A DNA stretch of 23,861 bases from Acidimicrobiaceae bacterium (GTDB lineage Bacteria > Actinomycetota > Acidimicrobiia > Acidimicrobiales > Palsa-688): NCBI GenBank assembly GCA_027334785.1, contig DAHWQF010000002.1:1-23861 (forward strand), given 5' to 3'. The notes under the pieces were generated by a model. It saw only the letters and a list, made by a program, of their open reading frames with translations, searched no databases and was not told the DNA's origin. Shown here one piece after another: positions 15,678 through 23,861 of the stretch (position 1 is its first letter; every line of letters starts with the position of its first letter). A program made the position numbers and the translations under genes.

Positions 15678-16706
15678 GTGCGCGCCAGGCTTTCTCCATC
15701 TTTCAGACGGGGGCTAGCCGTAGACCTGGGTACCGCCAACACCCGGGTCTACGTCCAGGGCCACGGCATCGTCCTCGACGAGCCCTCGGTTGTGGCCATC
15801 GACCTCCGCGACGGCAAGCCTGTTGCCGTCGGCTCGGACGCCAAGGCGATGATCGGCCGCACGCCGGCCCACGTCCAGGCCGTCCGCCCCCTACGTGACG
15901 GCGTGATCGCCGACTTCGAGATCTGCGAAATGATGCTCGCCTACTTCGTCCGGCGAGCGCGCCCGGGCCGGCTGTCCAAGCCCGACATGGTGATATGCGT
16001 GCCCTCAGGTGTCACGGGTGTCGAAAAGCGGGCGGTCATGGACCTGGCCGAGGCGGCCGGCGCTCGTCAAGCGTGGGTCGTCGAGGAACCGATGGCCGCT
16101 GCCATCGGTGCCGGCCTGCCCGTGCACGAGCCCACCGGCAACATGGTGGTGGACATAGGCGGCGGGACCACCGAAGTGGCGGTGATCTCCATGGGCGGCA
16201 TCGTTACCAGCCAGTCGGTCCAGACCGCGGGGGACGAGCTGGACGAAGCGATCATCCAGTTCATCAAGAAGGAGTACAGCCTGGCCCTGGGGGAGCGCAC
16301 GGCCGAGGAGGTCAAGATCGCCCTCGGGTCTGCCTGCCCCCTCCAGGACGAAGTGAGGGCCGAGATCAGGGGCCGGGACCTGACCACTGGCTTGCCGAAG
16401 ACCATCGTCACCACGACCGAGGAGATCCGCGAAGCGATCGAGCAGCCGGTGGCCGCCGCCGTCGACGCCGTCAAGGTGACATTGGACAGGGCCCCTCCTG
16501 AGCTTGCCGCCGACATCATCGAGCGGGGCATAGTGCTCACTGGTGGCGGCGCACTGCTCCATGGACTCGACGCCCGCCTGGCCGCGGAGACGGGCATGCC
16601 GATCGTGACCGCCGACAACCCGCTGCAGTGCGTCGCATTCGGCGCCGGGCAGTGCCTCGAACACCTCGGTGCCCTTTCTGACGTGCTCATGACCCGTTCC
16701 CGATAG
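15678..16706 (+). CDS. mreB: MreB-like actin homologue
   Basis: The product is 342 residues, normal for MreB. GTG 15678 is chosen because GAGGAGG at 15662-15668 lies nine bases upstream; an earlier start would add an Arg-rich extension. The ATPase landmarks are all present: phosphate-1 loop AVDLGTANTRVYV (14-26), the DLAEAAGARQAWVVEEPMAAAIG connect region, phosphate-2 VVDIGGGTTEVAVIS (157-171) and the adenosine motif IVLTGGGALLHGLD (284-297), followed by AFGAGQCLE. MreB forms membrane-bound filaments that guide cell-wall synthesis in rods. No mreC, mreD or rodA is adjacent, and an N-terminal membrane helix is not evident. Standing apart from mreCD, it may be a second or divergent copy with another filament role. 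Confidence 0.85.
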   Translation: MRARLSPSFRRGLAVDLGTANTRVYVQGHGIVLDEPSVVAIDLRDGKPVAVGSDAKAMIGRTPAHVQAVRPLRDGVIADFEICEMMLAYFVRRARPGRLSKPDMVICVPSGVTGVEKRAVMDLAEAAGARQAWVVEEPMAAAIGAGLPVHEPTGNMVVDIGGGTTEVAVISMGGIVTSQSVQTAGDELDEAIIQFIKKEYSLALGERTAEEVKIALGSACPLQDEVRAEIRGRDLTTGLPKTIVTTTEEIREAIEQPVAAAVDAVKVTLDRAPPELAADIIERGIVLTGGGALLHGLDARLAAETGMPIVTADNPLQCVAFGAGQCLEHLGALSDVLMTRSR

Positions 16707-16788
16707 GGCCGGCCCGCAACAGTGGCTGGCCCGGCGGGGCCGGTCCTTGTTGCCCGTGCCGGTCGCTGCCCGGCGTCACCCTGGTGAC
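16707..16788 (+). terminator. Possible stem-loop after mreB and a 14-base dyad
   Basis: CCGGCCC just after the mreB stop can pair with GGGCCGG about 21 bases on, giving a weak terminator without a T tract. Further on, GTCACC-CT-GGTGAC at 16775-16788 is a perfect dyad of operator or hairpin type. The rest of the 287-base gap contains TAGTAT at 16891-16896, a -10 candidate for the glycosyltransferase gene. Confidence 0.3.
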
Positions 16789-16993
16789 CTCGAGCGAGCG
16801 CACCGGCAACGGGGGATTTTCGCCAAAGCCGCTCGTACGACGCAGACAAAAGAGGCAAATTGCCCGCCGGCATTGCCCTGTCCCAACGGGTAGTATCGAC
16901 TGCACCCTCTCGGGAAGGCCCTAGCTTGGGCTGAACGGCGGCGGCCGCTCGTGCAGGTTCGACCTCAACCGAGCGACAGGGAGGAGTTCGTGC

Positions 16994-18239
16994 GTGAGCG
17001 TTGCCGTAAGGTCTTTCCCGCCCGCTCTGGCGCGCCCGGGCGCGAGGCGCACCTACGGGTTACTGAGCACCTACCCGCCCACCCCATGCGGGCTGGCGAC
17101 CTTTAGCGCCGCCCTGGCTGGCGCTCTCGAGGCGAACGGCGCCGCCGTGGGGGTCGTGCGGGTGGCGGACGGGCCCCCGTCTCCCGACCCCAGGGTGATG
17201 GCCGAGCTGGACAATGGCGTGCCCGCCTCGGTGAGGGAGGTGACCGCCGCTCTAAACGGTTGCGGCACCGCCATCGTGCAGCACGAGTACGGCCTGTACG
17301 GTGGTACGGACGGTGACGAGGTCCTTGCCATCCTGCGCAGCCTTACGGTCCCCTCCATCGTCGTCGCCCACACCGTGCTGCTCGGGCCGACCGAGCACCA
17401 AAAGCAGGTGCTGGAGGCCATAAGCGAGGCGGCCAGCGCCGTGGTTGTCATGGCCGGAACGGCCCGGCAGTGCCTCTGCAGCCACTTCGACGTGGACGCC
17501 TCCAAGGTCACGACGATCCCTCACGGGGCCACACTGGCCTCCCCCGGGTGCCACCCTGACCGCTCCGGGCGCCCGGTGCTGCTCACCTGGGGCCTGCTCG
17601 GCCCGGGAAAGGGTATCGAGTGGGCCATCGACGCCATGATGGGCCTGAGGGACCTGCGCCCCCGGCCCCGTTACGTGGTCGCCCGCCGGTCGTACGCACC
17701 CCAAGGTCCTCTCATCGGAGGGCGAGGCCTACCGGGACATGCTGGTGGCCCGGACCTGGGCCAACGGGGTGGCCCCGTCGGTGACCTTCGACGCCGCCTA
17801 CCGGGACCTGCCCTCGCTGACCCGCTTGGTCCAGGACGCCACTGTCGTCGTGCTGCCCTACGACTCGCAGGACCAGGTCACCTCGGGCGTGCTCGTCGAC
17901 GCTCTCGCCGCCGGCCGGCCCGTCGTGGCGACGGCGTTCCCCCACGCCGTGGAGCTGCTGTCGAGCGGGGCCGGGATCGTCGTCCCCCACCGCGACGCGA
18001 CCGCTCTCGGTGCCGCGCTACGCCACGTCCTCACCGAACCCGGGTTGGGTGCGTCGATGGCGCGTGAAGCGGCTCGTCTCGCTCCCGCCTTCGGGTGGCC
18101 GGCCGTTGCCCGCCAGTACGCCGCTCTCGCCGACCTCCTCATCGCCGATGGCCCCAAGCTCAACCAAGGCGCAGAGCCCACCCTTTCGCGGGTCTCGACG
18201 TTCCAGCATGGCCGCCGCCTGGTCAGGGTGGTGCCGTGA
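16994..18239 (+). CDS. GT4-type glycosyltransferase, frameshifted near 17690
   Basis: GTG 16994 follows AGGGAGGAG at 16978-16986 (seven-base gap). The N-terminal half has YGLLSTYPPTPCGLATFSAALA, VQHEYGLYGGTDGDEVLAIL and LLTWGLLGPGKGIEWAIDAM, the usual acceptor-side and hinge landmarks of GT-B enzymes. At 17681-17695 the frame must shift by one extra base to continue as THPKVLSSEGEAYR, then ATVVVLPYDSQDQVTSGVLV, DALAAGRPVVATAFPHAVEL and GIVVPHRD, the nucleotide-sugar binding half. Total length would be about 414 residues. It overlaps the GH130 gene by GTGA, so the pair shares an operon and probably a glycan pathway. The product and donor are not known; mannose chemistry is suggested by GH130. 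The frameshift is either a real lesion or an assembly error. Confidence 0.75.
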
Positions 18240-19717
18240 CCGGCGACGGGCAGGCACCTCAGATGGTGTCCCGGGGCGCGCTGCGGCTTCGTCCCGACCC
18301 CGCGCGCGTCATGACCGCACTGTTCGTCCCCGGCGAGGAGATGCCCGGAGGAGACTCGCGCGCCGCCTCGGTCACCGAACGCATCCTGGCCATGGACGAC
18401 GCCGACGTCACCGCCACGCTCGCCGACCTGAGGCGTCGCTTCGCCCATCGCCACCGGGAGCTCGAAGCCACGTGGAGAAGCCACTTCCGCGCCGCCGCCC
18501 GGCGCCTTGGGAAAAGCGACGATGGCCCCACCGACAGGGCGCTGCTGATCGGCGCCTATTTCACCCGTGAGGTGTCGCCCGAAGCCGTGGCCCTGTTCAA
18601 CCCGTCCCTCGTCGCCCACCCCGACCAGGCCGGCCTGGCGGCCGGTGAGACGCGCTTCGTGATGAGCCTGCGGGCCCTAGGTGAAGGCCACGTCTCGTCC
18701 ATCGAGTTCCGCACCGGCACCGTGGGCGCCGCCGGCGGCGCCCGTCTCGACGACCCGGGCCCGTTCCTCGAACGCGGCCGAACCTCGCCCGGGCCCTACG
18801 ACCGGCGCCTTTTCCACACCAAATTGGCCGAGCACGGCTGCGACAACAACGCCGCCGCCCTCGTCCTCGACCGCCTCGGTGCTCACTTCGAGGCGGCCCA
18901 GTTGGACGCTGCCATTGCCGGACTACACCCTGACCTACTGTCCAGGGCGGCGGTCAGGAACGCCGTTGAAGGGATCCGCTGGGTGGCGGCCAACAACTAC
19001 ACAGTGGAGTTCCCGGCGCGCACCGCGATCGCCGAGCGGGTCCTGTGGCCCCACGGCCCGGCCGAGCTCCACGGCATGGAGGACGCTCGCTTCGTCCGTT
19101 TCGTCGACCACGATGGCGCCATCAGCTACCTCGCCACCTACACCGCCTTCGACCAAGCACTGGTCGCCCCACAGCTACTGTCGACTACCGACTTCCGCAC
19201 CTTTTCCGTTTCCCAGCTCTCGGGGCCGTTCGCCACCAACAAAGGCATGGCCCTGTTCCCCCGCAAGGTCGGCGGCCGGCACATGGCCCTGTCGCGCTGG
19301 GACCGCGAGCACTTGGCCATTACGGTGTCCGACGACGGTACCGAGTGGGCCGAGGCCACCACCTTACGTTGGGCGCCACGACCGTGGGAGCTGGTCCAGG
19401 TGGGCAACTGCGGGTCACCGCTGGAAACCCCTGAGGGTTGGCTTGTCCTGACCCACGGTGTGGGGCCGATGCGTACATATGCCCTCGGTGCCATCCTCCT
19501 CGACCTCGGCGACCCCTGCCGCGTGCTCGCAACGCTCCCGGGCCCGCTCCTTGTGGCCAACGAAGACGAGCGCGAGGGGTATGTGCCAAATGTGCTCTAC
19601 TCCTGCGGGGCGCTCCTCCACGGTGAGGCCCTGGTCCTCCCGTACGGGTTCTCCGACTGCGCCGTCGGCTTCGCCCTGGTCGACGTGGCCGAGCTCCTAG
19701 GTCGGCTGAGCGGCTGA
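18236..19717 (+). CDS. GH130-family beta-mannoside phosphorylase/hydrolase
   Basis: GTG 18236 is chosen because it overlaps the preceding TGA (GTGA) and has AGGGTGG just upstream; the product is 493 residues. The N-terminal 150 residues form a helical extension (DADVTATLADLRRRFAHRHRE) ahead of the five-bladed propeller catalytic domain. Key motifs are HGMEDARF (279-286), whose Asp matches the general acid of the family ED(P/A)R motif, then GPFATNKGMALFPRKVGG (330-347), GNCGSPLETPEGWLVLTHGV (390-409) and YALGAILLDLGDP (415-427). GH130 enzymes cleave beta-mannosidic bonds by phosphorolysis or hydrolysis. The extension is typical of an actinobacterial subgroup next to GT4 genes. Exact linkage and donor are not predictable. 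No signal peptide is seen, so it acts in the cytoplasm. Confidence 0.8.
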   Translation: MTGDGQAPQMVSRGALRLRPDPARVMTALFVPGEEMPGGDSRAASVTERILAMDDADVTATLADLRRRFAHRHRELEATWRSHFRAAARRLGKSDDGPTDRALLIGAYFTREVSPEAVALFNPSLVAHPDQAGLAAGETRFVMSLRALGEGHVSSIEFRTGTVGAAGGARLDDPGPFLERGRTSPGPYDRRLFHTKLAEHGCDNNAAALVLDRLGAHFEAAQLDAAIAGLHPDLLSRAAVRNAVEGIRWVAANNYTVEFPARTAIAERVLWPHGPAELHGMEDARFVRFVDHDGAISYLATYTAFDQALVAPQLLSTTDFRTFSVSQLSGPFATNKGMALFPRKVGGRHMALSRWDREHLAITVSDDGTEWAEATTLRWAPRPWELVQVGNCGSPLETPEGWLVLTHGVGPMRTYALGAILLDLGDPCRVLATLPGPLLVANEDEREGYVPNVLYSCGALLHGEALVLPYGFSDCAVGFALVDVAELLGRLSG

Positions 19718-20067
19718 CCGCCGTCCCCTGGTCCGTGTCGGCGTGCACTACTAGGCACTGAAGGAGGCGCCGGAGATCCTGTTCTCAGGTGGCTGGTTGA
19801 AGGACAAGCTACGCAACGCGAGCGTTACCTACCGTGCCCAAGGCCGGCCCGTCGTCTGTCGCCGGCCCGCTGACCCTGAAGATGTCCCCGCGGGCAAAGT
19901 ACGGAATCGTGCCTGGTCAGGGGCTTGCGTAAGTGATAGCATCTTGGCTTTTAGGGGGAGGCGCGTCATGGGCCGCCCGCGCCCGGCCACCCTCCAGCGC
20001 TCATTCCTTGACGAGGCGCAAGCGTGCCGAGGGCGCTGCTGTTGGAGCGTCGTTGCTGCTCGTTGTG
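19718..20067. other. Gene-poor gap between convergent GH130 and clpC
   Basis: About 350 bases separate the two convergent genes. I see no convincing terminator hairpin with a T tract for either gene. A possible short ORF (see 19968-20138) is the only coding candidate. Confidence 0.5.
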
Positions 20068-22560
<2,493 letters not shown>

Positions 22561-22576
22561 TACGGGTTGCCTCCTC

Positions 22577-23124
22577 GGCGGCTGCGGAGCTCGGCGCCCG
22601 GGCAGACTTGGACAGGCCAGGACCGCTTCGCCCGCTGGCCGCCGCGGTCCCGGTCAAGTCGTCCATACCCTTTCTTTCGGACTACTGCGGCGCCAGTGTA
22701 CCCCTCGCCCTCACCTTCGGCGGGCGAACGCACCACCTCGCGCCCCGGCCTATGGGCCGCGTGTGGGCCAGGACGGCGGCATGAGGCTGCGCTCTCCTGA
22801 GTCATGCCGAACTGCCCGGGCACCGCACCGCACACAGCGCCAGACCCCACGCCGACATCTGCATAACCGGGACATCAGCAGAATTGTCAAAGCTTGCGCC
22901 GGTAACAGCCGCCCGTCGTCGGACGTCAAGGGTCGCTGCGAGCCTCCGGTGCACTCCGGTTCTCGCTCGAAGGGGTATCCATCTTGACGGAGTGAACTCA
23001 ACAAGAACTTGGGGGCAAACCTAAACGCTCCACCCTATTCACCAACGGCTCGCTGGTTCACATCGTGGGGATCCACCCGACCGGACCGGTCCAGGCCACC
23101 CTTTCAGCTTCGAGTGCCCAGAGC
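22577..23124 (-). other. Upstream and leader region of clpC
   Basis: About 550 bases without a convincing gene. If transcription starts at the TTGACA promoter (22861-22890), the mRNA leader is near 290 bases. Upstream of that, GCGAG (22938-22942) pairs with CTCGC (22962-22966), enclosing CCGG/CCGG, a compact hairpin. I found no CIRCE (TTAGCACTC) or HAIR element and no riboswitch I can name. Confidence 0.4.
22861..22890 (-). promoter_or_regulatory. Probable clpC promoter
   Basis: On the reverse strand, TTGACA (22890-22885) is a perfect -35 box and TTATGC (22866-22861) lies 18 bases on as the -10. The site points toward clpC. No other perfect -35 box is visible on this strand between clpC and the next gene. 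Confidence 0.5.
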
Positions 23125-23152
23125 AACGCCCCGTGCAACTGCACGGGGCGTT
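23125..23152. terminator. Perfect 12-bp stem terminator between the DUF4351-like gene and clpC
   Basis: AACGCCCCGTGC (23125-23136) pairs fully with GCACGGGGCGTT (23141-23152) around the loop AACT. It lies 22 bases past the stop of the reverse-strand gene that ends at 23175. On the forward strand it is followed by CGGGTTTGGG. It probably ends that reverse-strand transcript and insulates the clpC promoter. Confidence 0.75.
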
Positions 23153-23174
23153 CGGGTTTGGGTAGTTCGCCGGA

Positions 23175-23384
23175 TCAGGAACTTACGGCCAGGCCGTCAA
23201 GGGTAGCTGCCGACATGGCCACCTCAACTGCCGGGCCGGCATCCTCGGAAGCCAGTCGCTCGGCGGTGGCCGGGATCCGGGGGTCGTCACCGAAACGGCG
23301 GCGGACCAGGGCCTCGAGCATCGCCTGCCGTTCCTGCTTGCGGAGCATCCCACCCAGGGGTGTGTCGGTGAGGCTGATGGGCAT
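23175..23384 (-). CDS. Small DUF4351-like protein
   Basis: The product is 69 residues from ATG 23384, with GGGAGG ending five bases before it on the reverse strand. The sequence PLGGMLRKQERQAMLEALVRR then RFGDDPRIPATAERLAS and AATLDGLA follows the pattern of the DUF4351 tail found at the C-terminus of Rpn/transposase-type PD-(D/E)XK proteins (LLERRFG, then a helix, then a TLEEL-like end). Here it stands alone with its own ribosome site, and the nuclease part is missing. It may be a remnant tail or a free regulator. The family call is from pattern only. A strong terminator follows. Confidence 0.5.
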   Translation of the reverse strand: MPISLTDTPLGGMLRKQERQAMLEALVRRRFGDDPRIPATAERLASEDAGPAVEVAMSAATLDGLAVSS

Positions 23385-23694
23385 GTCTGCCTCCCTCCAG
23401 ATAGCATCAATGCTACTCGGTCGCAGGTAGATGGCAGCAAGCGTCGCTGCCACTCCCGCCAGGTTGCTCCTTCGGGCAGGGTCAAGTTGGGCCCTGTTAC
23501 CGGCACGTCTTGATGGAGACGTGAGAAGGTGAGCCGGCAGGGATAGTTGGGGCCGGACTCGCTGTGTGGTCGGTTGGGACGAGGGCGGGCGGGACTGGGA
23601 GGATTGGGGCGACCTTGTAACCGTTTGGACGCGACAGGGCCCCTCCCAGCCCGAGTTGGTCGCTCATGGAAGGGGCCCGGAAGGGCTTTCGCCG
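23385..23694. other. Divergent intergenic region with an 8-bp inverted repeat
   Basis: About 310 bases between the two divergent genes at the right edge. GGGCCCCT (23637-23644) and AGGGGCCC (23671-23678) form perfect arms 26 bases apart just before the rightmost gene; this could be an mRNA hairpin or part of an insertion-sequence end. TAGCAT near 23408-23413 (reverse strand) is a candidate -10 for the small gene on the left. Confidence 0.4.
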
Positions 23695-23861
23695 GTGGCC
23701 ATCGTATGGCAGACGCACCTCAGCGTCGAGAGCTACGAAGCGGGCGGGCGGGCGCTCGAGGTGCCCCGTTTCCCCTGCCCCACTTGCGGGGCGCCGATGA
23801 GGTACTCCGGCTGGTACCGCCGCCACGCGCGAGCGGGCGCGTCCCGGAGGTTGTGGGCCCG
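23695..23861 (+). CDS. DUF6431-like protein, partial at the window edge
   Basis: GTG 23695 opens a frame that runs off the end after 55 codons. The residues VAIVWQTHLSVESYEAGG then LEVPRFPCPTCGAPMRYSGWYRRHAR match the start of DUF6431-type proteins: a short strand region followed by a CPxC zinc-binding pair and an aromatic/Arg-rich stretch. These proteins often lie in or near insertion sequences. A second Cys pair and the helix-turn-helix would be outside the window. The ribosome site (GGAAGGG at 23680-23686) is modest. The label is from pattern memory, not a search. Confidence 0.5.
   Translation, partial: MAIVWQTHLSVESYEAGGRALEVPRFPCPTCGAPMRYSGWYRRHARAGASRRLWA

Noticed and set aside
22931..22966. 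Possible c-di-GMP riboswitch (resemblance to GCCTCCGG...GCACTCCGG)
   Set aside because: The GCACAGGGCAAACC start and the tetraloop-receptor helices are not present; only a simple hairpin is seen.
23009..23430. Forward ORFs across the terminator and DUF4351-like gene
   Set aside because: No ribosome site, and they cross a perfect terminator stem and lie opposite a better gene.

Overview
The window is very GC-rich, with genes that favour G/C in third codon positions, GTG/TTG starts and several apparent leaderless promoters. Its gene content (ClpC, an actin-like MreB, a GT4 glycosyltransferase beside GH130, ArsR, AIM24, VapBC) suggests an actinomycete-type bacterium. Acidimicrobiia or a relative is my guess, but the sequence alone does not prove it. 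I found no rRNA, tRNA or CRISPR array.

Layout. (1) 1-6770 is a decayed accessory region. A nitrite/sulfite reductase gene has a frameshift and an amber codon, is cut after its first Cys pair, and is joined in frame to a PD-(D/E)XK nuclease-like protein. A frameshifted GNAT acetyltransferase and an intact VapBC-like toxin-antitoxin pair follow, enclosed by two direct copies of a 20-bp sequence. Then comes a nucleotidyltransferase/HEPN pair whose regulator lost its N-terminus next to a dead DDE transposase. (2) 6780-13880 is a co-directional block: an AIM24-family protein, then four genes for exported proteins. Three look like beta-propellers (an Asp-box protein, a second repeat-rich protein, and one with seven regularly spaced C-x5-C pairs) and the fourth is a small secreted protein. 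Genes two to five are tightly packed or overlapping. (3) 13881-15470 holds a small reverse-strand gene, an ArsR regulator and a three-helix membrane protein. (4) 15581-19717 holds a possible 31-codon leader ORF, mreB, then a GT4 glycosyltransferase (frameshifted here) overlapping a GH130 gene by GTGA. (5) 19718-23174 holds convergent clpC with a long leader and a TTGACA promoter. (6) The right edge holds a small DUF4351-like protein and the start of a DUF6431-like, possibly IS-borne, gene.

The least familiar system is the exported-propeller block. It looks like one transcription unit making extracellular or surface proteins, with an unusual repeat-built start region and a homopolymer frameshift in its last gene. 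Five single-base frameshifts occur in the window and two lie in C/G runs, so assembly error must be excluded before any is called biological.
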